A stretch of 64,000 bases of DNA from contig JAUIRK010000790.1 of NCBI GenBank assembly GCA_030549495.1, positions 19,789 to 83,788 on the forward strand, in the 5' to 3' direction. The notes beneath the pieces are model-generated. The model was not told the DNA's origin. It saw nothing but the letters and a program-made list of their open reading frames with translations, and ran no database searches. The stretch comes from Nectonema munidae (taxonomy: Eukaryota > Nematomorpha > Nectonematoida > Nectonematidae). Below, one piece after another: positions 36,071 through 50,500 of this stretch (the stretch's first letter is position 1; each line of letters opens with the position of its first letter). Position numbers and translations under genes: made by a program.

Positions 36071-36399
36071 GCTTATATTTTATAGTGTCTGTATAAAAAG
36101 GCCTGCAAAACAAGAAATGAATAATGCGGCAACATCCCCTTATTTCCTGGAAAAGCAATCTTTATCTTTTCTGGATTAATGAATAAAAATTGTAACTTTA
36201 TAAATCTTTTAAAATAAAAACTGCATATTGATGGAGAATAGAAAAAATCTTCTATACGTTTCTACAAAAACGAATTTCAAATTAATAAACAGCAGTAAGT
36301 AAAAAATATAAAATTTATGGAGCAAAGAAATTTTTTGTATACGTATGACTATAATCATGAAAAATATATCTCATTTTGTGTTATTCAGTCATTCCAATG

Positions 36400-36500
36400 T
36401 AAGTTTTTATAGTTAGGACAGATATCAGGATTCGAATCCAGGATGAGTGGATCAAGAACCTAACGCTTCAATGGGTCAACAAAAAGTCAAATAAAAAATA
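36400..36500 (-). repeat. tRNA-derived SINE fragment
   Basis: The minus strand carries a B-box-like GGATTCGAATCCTG, preceded at tRNA-like distance by CCATTGAAGCGTTAGGTTCT. It does not fold into a complete tRNA with a paired acceptor stem, so it is read as a SINE or tRNA pseudogene. Confidence 0.55.
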
Positions 36501-36666
36501 CGTAAATTCTATGAAAAAATATTACATATTAATGGTAAATAATTATATGAAAAAAGTACTTTTAGTCCAAACACTGATAATACAAACAAGATGTGAAAAA
36601 ATTGTTGTAAACGTGTTGGTGAATAATAAAATAATACACTGAGAATAATAACATATATATAAAAAA

Positions 36667-36727
36667 GCGGGTGATTATGGCAACGGGTTGAGTTTTTTGA
36701 ATGCAGCTTGGCGTATAATCACCCCCG
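36667..36727. repeat. Short palindromic element
   Basis: GCGGGTGATTAT pairs with ATAATCACCCCCG across a 36-bp loop. It is GC-richer than its surroundings and could be a tiny MITE or a stem-loop. Confidence 0.5.
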
Positions 36728-37613
36728 TGTTTGAATTAAACAGAGGTTATTACACCCTCCATATGCCTGTCCGTTGTTTGAGAGTACTGGACACTTCCAA
36801 AAGTTAATTGTATCTTTTTCAAAAATAGAACTCGTTGCTTTTCATTCTTTAAAATAAAATGGCAAAATATAGAAGTAACTAATTAGCTAAATATATAATT
36901 TGTTTTTTTCCAGCCAAATAATAGCGAGGCTTTTAAGCACGGATAATAATTATGCTATTACTTTGGATCTCAACCTTTCATGACACACGTACATAATTAT
37001 GTCGATAAAAAAATTGACGATAATAAAAAAAAGTTAGCATTTTTATTAAAAGGAAAATGAATAGTAAGAAATTGTTAAACTTTCTTTCATAGAAGTAATT
37101 TTTTTATATATTCTTCTTATTTGAAACAAATATAAGTGAACTTTTTATCATACACACTTTTAACAAGATTAAATAAATAGTATAATAAAAATGGAATAGC
37201 CTTTAAATAAAAATTAGTGATTATATATGTATATATATGGAGTGTTTGTAAATGCATAACAAATAAATTGCTACGCATAGAACAAAAAATAGGCTTACAA
37301 TTTGTTGCTTTCAATAAACTTCAACACTGTTGTTTTTGGCATCTTTGAGGGAAAGGGGTGTAATAAAGGAGTCATAAAAAATTAATAGTTACTGACTGAG
37401 AAGAGAATCACAGCTTTAATAAGTATTAATTGTTATATTATTATCTTTCTCATTTGAAGAATAAGATTATTATTATTGTGTGTCAGGTTTTGAAATTGCA
37501 CTGAAACAGTGTGATATATAAAGCAAAATAAAATTATCCCATCACTGTTTTTTTTCGTTCTGAGAAAGAATGAAATAAATGAAACCTACATGACAATATT
37601 TCTTTTCCATCAA
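36728..37613 (-). other. E75 3' flank / probable 3' UTR
   Basis: AT-rich with no reading frame of note. Candidate poly(A) signals (AATAAA on the minus strand, for example near 37043) exist, but the true end is not determined. Confidence 0.4.
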
Positions 37614-37640
37614 TCATTATTATTATTATTATTATTATTA
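37614..37640 (-). repeat. (TAA)8 microsatellite coinciding with the E75 stop codon
   Basis: After the last codon (CAA) the minus strand reads eight in-frame TAA triplets followed by TGA. The microsatellite is therefore both the stop codon and the first bases of the 3' UTR. Confidence 0.95.
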
Positions 37641-38587
37641 TTGATTTTGGACACATTTTTCCAGGCCAGTGTTATTGTTGTTAGTAGAAGCTTGTTTTTC
37701 TTTCTTACTCAAATCCATTGGCTGATCTTGGCTTAAAGTCTTGGCTAGCATGTCATCATCAACACTTCTTTCAACGGGAACGGATTTCGGTAATATTTCG
37801 TGGAAAAACATACGCTGTTGGTTTTGCATGAAAATGTCTTTTTTAAATGAGAAAAAGTTGTTGTCTGGAGGCGGGGATGGAATGGCCAAGATGGAAGTGA
37901 GTTTATGATCAAATGTACTGTTGGTGTTGACGACATTGACAGATCGAGCTTGCATAGAAGATAGAGCTAATGGATGAGGATGATGGTGGCTGACGTTTTC
38001 ATTAGATAGGGGAGTATGGTTGATGTTTAAAGGGATGGCGTAGCTTCCTGAATAGGTAAAGTATGGACTAGCTAAGTTGTTGTTGTTATGATCACTGCCA
38101 GCGTACGACATGAAGTCAGGAAGAACGTTGGGGCCAGTGTTGGATATTGGCAGATAAGAATTGCTGTATATTTGCAGAGGTGAGCGGCAATAAGTAGCAG
38201 GATACATCGCCACCTTTCTTGGAAGAGTGGTGAACGATGTGGTGTTGTCTATACTTGAATTTAAAATGCCTTTAATCACGGAGTAATCTTTGCTAGGTGA
38301 AGAAGATGCAATGGATATTTGGTTTCTTTTTGGCGGTGAGTAGTGTGGTTGTACGTCATTTGTGTTCTCTGGGCATTCTTTCATCGTTTTAATACTGTTC
38401 TTACAAAATACTTTGCCCTCAACCTCAAATGTGTCATGAGAAGAATGGAGAGACTTGACGGGGAAACCGTTTGTGTTGTTTGGCGTAGTTTGGGAGGCTT
38501 TCGCTGAATCAATGTTATCTTCGTTATTGGTTGGTCTTTTGAAAGGGCACGTTTTGACAATATTTTTAAGCGTGTCCAAATTATGTT
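37638..38587 (-). CDS. E75: E75 exon 10 (residues 478-793, F region and stop)
   Basis: Acceptor ATATTTTAG|AACATAAT; a 950-nt exon rich in Ser, Asn, Pro and His, with [10 protein letters not shown] near the end. The stop TAA at 37638-37640 is the first of eight consecutive TAA codons. Confidence 0.93.
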
Positions 38588-41500
38588 CTAAAATATAAAT
38601 AAAAGTATTAACATTTATAATTATATATATTTATGGCAGTATGTTTAAATTTCATTATTTCGTGCCATTCTCATGGATGTAGCAAAGGGGGCTAAATAAA
38701 TTTTAGTGTAGATGTATTGAAAGTTTAATTTTGAAGGCATAATTCTTATTTTCGTCCCCTGCGAGACTTGGGGTTAATACATTTGTATTTTAGGGTATTT
38801 TAAATACTCTTCTATTTGTAATTGTAATTTTTAAAAAAACTTATTTTTGTAATAGTTTTGAAAATGACGCGTATTTGTATTTGTATTTGAAATACTCACA
38901 AAAAGTGTTTAAAAAAAGACATATTTTTCAAATACACTTCAAATATAATTTCTCGGTAAATTAAACTTGCTCGTTGCGGCTTGAAATCGCAAGGGCTATA
39001 CTAATATATGCAGACACTCTGAGCATATTAACATAGTGGCTTCTATTCTTTTGTTTTAATAAAAATAACAATAGTAATCATCATAACCAATCCTAATACA
39101 GGCTCATTGTCGATGACCAATCATGTGTTTAATGTGATAAACACAATATAGAACACAAAGTGAAAAGAAGACATGCACACTAATACAAAAAGTGATGAAA
39201 CTAACCACCTCAAACTGATGTTGAGGTGGTTGTCATCAATGATACTTTTCAGCCATTATTGATACCAATAACAATAAAAACACTGATAACAACACTCCAA
39301 ATTCCATAGAAATTGAAGTGAATGAATACCAATCAAGTGATTCCATGCATGAAGACTCAGATCCTTTTCCATATTGGAAATTAGATGCTTCAAAATTCAC
39401 ACATTTACCAAAAATTGTACCTAGTTTTTGACCACTCAAGCTTCGTCCCCTCCTGTTTCGCATTTGTTCAGTGTTGGTGGTAAAGTCAGATGTCAATTAA
39501 ATGATGCCACATTTGAAACTTTAATGTTTATTAGATGTAACACTAACTAATAGCATAAGCCATTAGATGTAATGAAGGCTGAATAAAATTGCAATGTTAT
39601 TTAGTTGTACAAAATTTTATTATCAGATTTTACATGCTTAAAATATAAAAATGTGTTAAAATGAAATAATTATTATTAATAAATTTCGAAAAAAATTGAA
39701 ATGGTATTTTAGCTTTTGAATATATTTTAGATAAATATTTTGAAATGATATTTTAGCTTTCTATATAAAAAACTTCAAAATCACGATAAGCGATAAACTA
39801 GATCAATTAGCTAAACTTTCTTTCCAAATCCAAAAGTCTCATCACTTTAATAACCGAAAAACTTTTTTTTGAAAAAATAATTGTTTCAAATAAAAATTCG
39901 AGGTTAAATTTTTGTGAATGGATAACAAATCATTTATGTTAGTCTTATAGTTGTAAATGTGTTGTATTATAGTTGTTTGTCTGTTTTTTTTAGAAAAATA
40001 TCGTCCTCCTTTCTAGAATAGTCCGAGTAAATATAGGAATTATTTTATTATATATTTCTTGTCAAGTTGTCTATCTTTTGACTTAATCAGTGAGTCAGAG
40101 ATAAACTTTCTTATAAATTACGATACTTTAGTGGGAATTCGCAAGCTAAGATAAAGAGTATGAAACCATGAATATCAGTTGTTTAAAACCAACTTCTGAT
40201 TTTATAGATTTTTAAAAAGATAATTTCAGTTTGGCCATATAAATAATGAAGACAAAAAAGAATGAGAGTTGTGTTTACCTTCTTTTATTGCTTTTTTACA
40301 ATTTGTGAGATCATTGTCAATGATATTTGTTGAGTGTGGATGTTGTCGTTGAGTTTCCGAAATATTTCTGTTCTGATAAAAATTATTCATCTAAAATATA
40401 AAGTTACTTTTTTATTACAAATTGATGGACCTCAATGAGATATCAATATAAAGCCAATCAAAAAGATGAAAAAAATCGGAAGCTTGATTGGAGCAATGCA
40501 ATAATCAAAATAACAAAGAAATAAAACATTTAGTCCTTTGAAGACCAGCGTGCCAAGAAATCAAAATCGGCTGCTTTAAATAAATAAAATTTCGTTAATT
40601 TGGTCCTCAAATGGTTAATTTGCAAAAAAGTAAAATTAAATTTCAAAATAACTTTACTTTAATTAAATTTCAAAATAACTTTTTTTAAGGGTATAATTCG
40701 TTAGATTTTCCCATACTTCTTTACATGATGCTATTTTATTGGCGTCAGGATGATATTTGTCTTAAAGAGTATATAAAGCAAGAATGCTGCTTACCTTTTC
40801 ACTATGAAAGAAATAGAGCCTTTTCAGGTTGTGAGTTTCTGTTAGGAGACGTGCAAAAAGTGAATATCCTTCGGAACGATTATTACAAATGACTGACTGC
40901 AAACATTCAATGATTTTATTTCTCAAGCATTCAACCAGGTATGGGCTGCTTAATTTTGTTTTTTCTAAATTCACATATGTTCAATTAATAAAGAAAATAG
41001 AATTAAAATTTAAAAGTCCCTTTTACCATGATCAATAAGAACATAGGCAGATAATAATGCAATTTCAACATCACTCAAGTTAAGAGCATTCATTTCTACA
41101 GAAAAGTTAAAGAACATATCCATCAAATAATTTTTACTCTTTAACTTTCTTTCTTCTTTGTTCTTGATCCCCAAAGCATCTAAATATAATGAATTAAATT
41201 GAGAAAAGTGATGCCAACCAACATCTTAGATTTTAATTTAGAAAACTAAGTAAATACTGTGAAACATATTTTAACGATAACCTGTTCATAACTAGGCTCA
41301 CCAAAATGTATTTGTGCCTAATTCTGGAGAAGAATCTTAAACAGTAAACTCATGTTATGTCAAGGCTTCCAGAAGCTTACTTAATGAGTTATCCAAAGTT
41401 AAGGCTTTTAACCCTTTGAGGACCGGTGGGATACTGGTGTCCCAAAAAGTTGAAATTGTCTTCTTTAGATATATAAAATTGCATCGTAAAATAAAGCAGA

Positions 41501-44500
41501 CGATTAGTCTTCAAAATTCTGGTCCTCAAAGGCTTAAGCGTTGCTAATTGTAACATGCTTGTGTATAATGTGTATATTGTCAATCAAAGAATTTTCGATT
41601 TTTTTTAAGTTAAAATTATTACAAAAAATAGTATTTTAGTTTGTTTTATTGATACATTTTTTGATTGCTTATCGCTAAACCGGAAACCACTAATCTGGAC
41701 CTTCTATAATTCAGATATTATATCCTCACATCATTAATTAGAAATTATGGTAATATTTTGATACAAAAATTAAAAAAATGAAAAGAATAATGAATTAGAA
41801 TGCGCTCTGATAACATAAGATTAGTTTCGTAAAAGTGTCTGGAGAGATAATCAGGGAACAGGCTAAACCTTTTCACTTCTAACTTCCAGCGGATGAAGAA
41901 GCAGTTGTAAAATTTGTCCCCGAATTTATCAAATTTGTTTATGATAAAAATTAAAGTCCTCATTAACCTTTTGAGGACCAGTGGGACACCAGTGTCCCAA
42001 GAAATGAAAATCGTCTGCTTTGAATATATAAAATACCATTGAAAAAGAAAGCAGACGAATCGTCTTCAATATTTTGGTCTTCAAAGGGTTAAATTTACAG
42101 CATATACGAAAGAGCTTTTGAAATGTATGTAAAACAAGTCTGCAAAAAAGATTCTTCATAGGAAACACATTTTGAAAATTCATCACTTCCAACGTCTAAT
42201 TAACCCGGATTTTGGTTTTTTTTTTATCTCATTTAAAATTTTTAATCCTTTCTTTTTATTTTAGATTTATATTTTATATATTCCAGTTTTACTAGAAAAG
42301 AAAAAATGTGACTCAAATAGGGTGAAAATTTTGCCTACTGATAATCATGAAAATCACTAATCAGAAATAGTAGAATCCCGAGTATTCCTGAATTAGAGAT
42401 AGACGACATGGTTCTATGTAAATTCCACCCCTCAAAAATTCCACCCTACGAAATTTCCATCCCCAAATAATTCACCCACTATTGTTTGCTATAATAAGTT
42501 AAACAGTGGTTGTTTGCTCAAAAAAATTAAAGTGAAAGCCATGATAATTCAAATAATCGCATGGATATTCAATAAAAAACAAAGTTAAGGCTTAATTTTC
42601 CATTGGCTCTAATTGCTTCCTTTTATATCATTCAAATTTATACATTTAAATATATTATTCTTTTGCACGCATATCTGTTTCATACATCTCTTGATTTAAA
42701 AAAAAGAAAAGTTGTTGACGGTGAAAATTACATCACTATAACAATGTGAAGAAAAGAATAACTTATTAGCGATGTGAAAGATTCTACACTAAAATTAATC
42801 TTTTTTTTATTTTTATTATTAAATATATCAGGAGCAGTTTTTCGGTAAGCGGAAATTACCTGAAATGAAAAATTAATGGGGTGGAAGTTTCGTGGGGAAA
42901 TTTTGGGCTAAAATTTACAGATTTGGATTACGGGTCACGAGTGGACATTATTTTTTGTATAGATATTATGTTTCTACCCGAAAGCTAATTGCAAACAAGT
43001 TATATCCACAATTAAAAACATATTAAACATATTATATATATATTAATTTCATAAAATAGCACTGTGGTTCAAACATCTTTTTAGGTTTAGACCAGTTCTA
43101 ATGATTTCCAAGTGGTTTCTAGATTGATTGGACTTGATTTTTTTATTAATTTGAAATAATACTACCATAATGTAATGATTTAAAAGCAAATAGGTAAAAA
43201 TATTATTTTGAAAATTAAAACAAGATCGTAACAATTTGAACAGTTTTAAAAGTTAGTGTACAAAAGATAAAAGTTTACCGTTTGAATCGATGTTTGAATA
43301 GAGCTTGTCACAATTGTGTATTTTGTGAGATTTGTCTCTTTCGTATTTCTTTAAAGTGGAATTGACAAACATCATTGTATTGGATTTAGAATCGAAATAA
43401 GGTGAAAATTTGATGATCAAAACTTCAAAAATTCCTTCCTGTAATATTAAAAATTTAAGAATAGGATAAAAAATCTTTATATGTTTCTTAAATATACGAA
43501 CAACTGCAGACAGGTCTAAGTTTTTTTTGAAGAATTTAAGTTTGTTAAATGTATAAGTTTCTTTTTTGAAATTAGGTCTAATTAAGGGTGCCCTTTAAAT
43601 TTAAAAATAAAATATGAAAAATATCCTGAATGCAGAAAAAGGAAACAAAGAAGTTTACATAATGTATGAGAAAAAACAAGTAAAAAATGTACAAAAAAAT
43701 CTTTAAAATTCTGTCATAATTATCATTTGTCTCTTTATAAAATTTAAAATATAATGGTAGGACAGTTGACATAAAACTTGCTTCTTATTAAACTAGCTTA
43801 GTTGAATTATAACTATAAATAGTTATAACAATAGCAACTTTAAACGCTTAGCAATTTTATAGATCAGATAATATCTAGTTAGTTCCAGTGTATTAGAGCC
43901 AACTAAGAGTCCTGAACCATTTGCTCTGGGTTCGAATCCTGATCGTCACTATCCCTACCATCTAACGAACTGTGAAAAATTATTCCTCCCTTAGATGCAA
44001 TATCGACAACTAAAAAATAAAAAAAAATAAAAAAATTATTTGTGTGCAAATATAAAAATTGTTTGTAGGTAAAAAGGAGATAGTATACAAATATATAACA
44101 TAATAATCAATGAAAGAAAATTGTTTCATACATTTAAAAGGTTTATTTTGTCACTTTCATCCAAACAACTAAAGCCAGGAATGAGACGTGAAAATTCTAT
44201 TACTTCTTGGATCGCTTGAGTGAAGTATGTATGATTGTTTGATGACTCGCCTTGAGGATTCAATGGACATGCCTAATACAACGCAAAATCATGTCTTTAA
44301 TTAAGAATAACTTCTCTAGTCACTGATTTAGTCAATTACAAAAAAAATCTTGTTCTGTAATAGCTATCTTTTTTACTTAATAAAAATGTCGTAAATCGAA
44401 GTCGTATAAGTTGAACATTTGGCTATGTTCAAGTTTTTTTATGCATATCCATTATTGTTAGTATATCTTAAAAATACGTCTAACTTAGCGTTGCCACATG

Positions 44501-47500
44501 TCCTGATTTTCTGGAAATGCCCAGGTTTTGACGTCGCTTAACCACCGAATCCCAGAGGATTTATAATAATCCGACATTTTAATTCACTAATCCTATATGT
44601 TAAAAAGGAGTTTAGAAAAAAGAAGCTCCAAATGCGTTTGTTTATCTCTTTTTTAGTATAAAAACTCATCCTTTACCTTTAAAGTATTTTTCAAATTAAT
44701 TAATTTTGTAAGAAATAGAAATTTTTGTTCGCTTCATTAGTTTAAATCCATACTGTATTGTCATCCTATAAATATATGATACTTGATAATTACTCTTCTT
44801 GTCCCGAAAACGCAAACCAAGTGTGCAGCACACAATCTACCACATCATTCACTATTACAGCAAAAACTCATAAGCTTCATAACACATTTCATAGAAACAG
44901 ATGTTCTCGATATTTCTACATAGAATAGGTTTTTCTTTTAGTAGTAAATCATGTTGAAGTGTTACCTTTTTTTTGAATATTTTAAAAAGATGTTTGTTCC
45001 CAAGCTAATTTTATTGTTTTTTGTAATAAACTAAAACTTGTTTCTATACAATTTGAGATAAATTTTAATTTATATACTTTTCAAAAGCCATAAAAAAGGT
45101 CAAATAGAAAATATTGGAAAGGTGCTTTCAATTTTGACAGAAGACTTTACTAAATTCCCTAATGAAATGTGTCATTTTATAAGCACATCTAAAGGTGATA
45201 AATTAGAATTACTCAAGTCTTAATACTCGATAGGAGACAAAATAGATTTAAGCGATTTATGGCCGATAAGGCACATACGTCGGAATATGTGCATTAAATT
45301 TTGCTTGAGTAATTATTATGGGAAGTAATGAATAAAATTAATGGGTCTTTTGGACCAATGTTTCCCAATGGTCCTAATGTTGATAGCTTTTCTGTAACTA
45401 CAAATTTAAATGTTATTTTTATCATAAAGTAAAAAAATATATAGATAGAAGGAAGCATTATCAAAATTTTAGAAGGTTATATTGCATATTTGATATAAAA
45501 GTTAAACTTTTAATATAAATATGATCTCAAGGAAACATGTTTGCGAAACGAAGATTACTTCTATTTTTGTAGCAATAATTAGATTTTTTATTTTGATTGA
45601 GGTAGGGAGACATATGTTCCCGTTATTTTTTCTCGAATAATTTTCAAAAATTAAGAATCAAATATTCAAATAATATCTAATTTATCGATCAATAAAGGAG
45701 AAAAAAATCGGCCAAAAATTTTTGGTCTTGAAAGGGTAAAACTAGATAATTGCAAATGTAAATAAGACATGATCTATACAATAATCAAAAAGAAAAAAAT
45801 AAGTAAAAGATTTACGTATTCAGCATCCGATTCTACGAATTTGTTTGAAAGTAGGGACTTTTCACGTTGTAGGGCGACATTTTGACTATTGTGTTTGTAG
45901 GAAGTTTGTATGTGTGCTAAGTAAATCGCATCTATGAATTCTTGACTTGCTACGATCATTGATGACAACTTCTGATGCCGACTGACAGCTTGAGCTTTAC
46001 TCATCTGAGCTATCAACTTGGCTTTCTCTTTTTTAGGAACTCGACCAAATCGAACAGCTACACGTATAAAACATTTCACATAAATACACAAGTTTCTTTT
46101 ATACCAAAAATGGGTTAGGCTTTTTATTGTAAGATACAAAAAGATACCTGAAGAGTCCAAAAGATAATAAATACGGAATAATAATTATATTATTTCAATT
46201 TCTATTTTGGTAGTGTTTAAATTAAAAACCTAAAATACGCAATTTATTTAAAATAAGAGTTATGATTTATACCGTTTACACTGTCAAGGTTAGAATTTCG
46301 GTTAGATTTAAAAATTGTTAGAAAGCAATGAATTTGTGTATTTATTAGCATGAATTCTTGATAATAATTTATCGAATCAACAAGAAAGATATATTGATAA
46401 AAAAAGACACACTTTTGGGCTTCAATATTTTTAAAGTAAACATAAACAAAAATATGCCTAATTTGCACAACTACTTTTAAGGTAAAAAATTGAGATAAAC
46501 AACCAATGAAAACATCTTATATTCATGCAATCTTGAATGGATAATATCAATCACAACGAATAAATAGAAGAAAAATTGTAAAATGCGGGTAAAAAAATAT
46601 GAAAAAACATTTATATATTTTAGAACATATTTTAACATTAAAATCACTACCTTTATTTAATATACATTATTCTTTAGACTGTAAAAATTTCAAAAAAAAG
46701 TTTTGATTAAAAAGGTTTTCTAATTAGACAAAAACTTTTTTATTAAAAGCCTTTACTCAGAAGAAGTTAAATATTTTTAAAGATAAGGTTTAATTTGGAT
46801 CCAGGAAAAAGTTAAGATGTACTAAGACTGCACATAAAATTTAAATCGTTCGTATATCCGATAAAAGTTTAGTATTCGGCGAAACTAAAACAAAAAAATA
46901 AATAAGTGTACTTTTTGATTGGCGTTTAAATCGAACAAGTCTCAAAGTTTAAATTAAACTCTGGGGAATGCTATATCATGAATTAAAATGCCCTCTATAT
47001 TTTTAGATTAGTGACACATGTTATAAAAATTCATGTAATTTTTCTTTTCATAAAACAGTTGCTATTGACTATGGAAATTAAAATACCGATTTTTTAGGAT
47101 TATAAGTCAAAACATTTCTTCAACAACTTCAGCCTAGACTTATTCTAGAATTCGACTCGTTATCTGGATTAGTCTGTTCATTTATGACAATTTTTTAAAT
47201 TTCAAGGAAAAACACGAACACAATTAAATAATTATAACAAAGCTGGTAAATTTTATCGTCAATATAAACATTAAACATATATATCGATCTGATGTAGTTA
47301 GGTACGCATGTGTAATGTACTGATGCTAAGCTTGAGATTCGATAAGGCAAGATCAAAAGAGAGTGTTGATGAAATGATCTATTCTATACTATAAAGCTAG
47401 AATTCTGGCTGAGTGGAAGACTAGTTAGACTCAAACTGTCTGGTCGGATCAAATGTTAATAAGATATAAAACTTCTTGATTTATGAAAGCATTTTAAGCT

Positions 47501-50500
47501 ATCACTTAAAAGAATATGATAAAAAATGATAAAAATTAGAATAAATAAAAGGAAAGAGTGGAGAATTTATTTAATTTATTTGCTTGTTATCATAAACATT
47601 AAATCAAAACAACTTACATGCGGTTATATTTTAATTTTTAAAAAATAATATTAGCAAAAAAAAGCATTGATATTATTATTATTGGTGGTAAAACTAGAAA
47701 AACTAAAGATGTATAGATGTATTCATAGGAGTATATATATATATATAAACTATAGCGTCTATAATAGGAATAAAAAATAAGTAAGAAAGTATAGGGAAAA
47801 TGGAATTTTAAGCAAGTTTACTTCTTGAATTTCTTCTTTTAGGCAAAAAATAAACATTAAAAATTCAAGGATAATTGAATGATGAGTATTGATTGTGCAG
47901 CGATTCAATTAAAATAAGTTCAAAGAGGAATAAATGAGTTATCATCATCCTAATATGCGAAAGAAAAATGAAGTATATTTTAATTAAAACAAGTTCAAAA
48001 GTTGATAGCTCAATGCATTCATCTATCTATAGATTCAATAAAAAATAAAAGCTAAACACATACTATATTATACAAAAGTTCATTATATATATATATATAT
48101 TATATATACAACTTCGGCAAAAAATTATAAAATTAGCTTTTTTAAATTGATTAAATCAAGAGATCAATAACTGTATCCAATCATCATGATAAGGATAAAT
48201 GTGATGATCATGATGATGATGAGTTCTTGAATGATTATTATACTATTGATATACTATTGATGTATCTAATGACCATGATTATGATGAATGTGATGAGGAT
48301 AAGTCAAACTTGTTAGGTATAAGATAAAAAATCTTATCGGATATGGGGATCTCTTTATAAAATAAAACTGTATAAAATGAAAAAATAGCACAAGCTTGGA
48401 AAAAATGGGTTTTAATCTCGGCTATATTTTTTATTATTTATAAAAAAGAAATTTCAGTATTTTCATAATTCTATCTAAAAATTGAATCGAAATAAAAAAA
48501 TACTTCAAATAATGAGGAAGAGTTTTTAAAACTTCACAATCATTAAAACAATTAGTTATGTTAAACTAGGAATGAAGAGTTTAGCAATTTGTCTAAAAGA
48601 GTTTATGAAGAAGGAGAAAAATTATTAAAGATATCAATTTTATATACTTCATAATCATTAAACTATAACCTTGTTCAATACAAATGGCTTAATGGCTGAG
48701 GTTTGGATTTAAAACTTATATATTTATACAACAAAGCCATAAGTAGAAGCCTACACATAAAGTTAGCAGTACCTAACAGTGGCTTTTAAGTAGGTTGACT
48801 GAAAATACACTTACTCATAGCTACTGCTGTGAAAGTTTAACAAAAATTTTATATTTTTCCCTTTGAGTATTTTACAGAGATGAATATACTTTTTCAGTTT
48901 AAATAAAAATTGTTTTCTTTTTTTTGAACTGATAGATTACATTAATAAGGAGATAGTGTAACCTAGGGGCTAATAAGAATAACAACCTTGTTCAATATAT
49001 TAAACCAACTATCAAAATATACTGATACTTGGTTTCCAACTAACTAAACTCAATACAGTACACAATTCAAAAAATTCAGATGTTTTATATGATAGTTTGG
49101 ATAATGACAAATAAATCGTTTAGCAAAATGTAATAAATATGCCGAAATAAGGAACAAAATTTAATACTTCAAGGTAATGTAGAGTGATACTTTATGCATA
49201 TGGTTGAAAACATGAAGTCAATACTTCTCATGAAAATAGATTTCAAAAAATCAATAATTGAGATAAAAACGGTAATAAAATAATTATTATCAAAAGAACA
49301 AATTTCTACAAAAAAAGTAAGAATTGGAAGAGACTTTGCGAAATAAATTGAATCAAATTTGAAGATTTAAAAATAGGAAGCGTAAGAATACCATCACGAG
49401 ACATTCCAGCCTTCAAACATTTGTTAAGGCGACAAAATTGACAACGATTCCTATTGACGCGAAGAATTGAGCATTGTTGATTTTTGAGGCATGGTCTATA
49501 CTGTATTTTCTGTTGAATGCTTCTTCTAAAGAATCCCTAAATTTAAAGATGGAATAAGATATTTGAGTATTATTATATTATCCCATATTCATTATATTTA
49601 TCAAGCGATTTTAAGTTAAAAGTTTGAGGACCAGTGTAATATTTGCTTTATATCAAAACACAAAATATCGACAGCATTTTCTAGGATCAAAGGATATTAT
49701 TAATCAATTTAATCAAAAAAATCGATGTAAATAAGTGAGATTATTATTCTAAAATTTTTTTGTTTTCTATTAAAAGAGGAAGAATAATTTAGGGATCATT
49801 TTTGAAAAAATACGTCTTATAAATTTTGAAGTAATTTGATCAAATTATATTTCTTCAAGTTACACTTTCAGGCATTGGTTTTCTAGCAAAATATAAAAAG
49901 ATATACAAAATTCCATTGAAAAAGAAAGCAGAGGAATAGTCTTGAAATTTTTAGTCCTTAAAGGGTTAAGCAGACATATTTTATGACACTGGTGTCTGAA
50001 ATGGTTAAATAAATTTTTCGTTCTTTCAAATTCCAGAGCAATACTTAAAAAATTCCAATGACATTCGCGTCTTAATGGAATGAATTTTTTTCAGAAAAAT
50101 TAAAAATAAACTTCAAATATTTTATTAAGTTAACCTGATCGCTTTAACCCATTTACGACCAATGTTCCTATTTTGGAACATAAGTAATTTCATCTTCGCC
50201 TGCTTTTTTCAATGACTTTGAATATAAATCGTCTGCGTTTTTTTTAGATGTCGTCTGCTTTGCTTGGTCTTAAATGGGTTAAAGACCAAGTGTAGACTTT
50301 ACAAAAATAAAAATCGTCTGAGTTTATAAATCTTTTTAATACAAATCTTCTGCTTTACATAGGATATCTTCTAATTATTATTATTAATATATTTGAAAGA
50401 TAGGTCGCACTCTACATGGGGTTTTCCTCTGAATCTGTTGCATCTAATTATGATGTCCCTCAAGGCTCCGTTCTAGGACCTTTTTTCTTCAATATCTTTA

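Noticed and set aside
43880-43960. Functional tRNA gene
   Set aside because: A B box is present, but the acceptor stem does not pair and the sequence continues into an A-rich tail, so it is a SINE.
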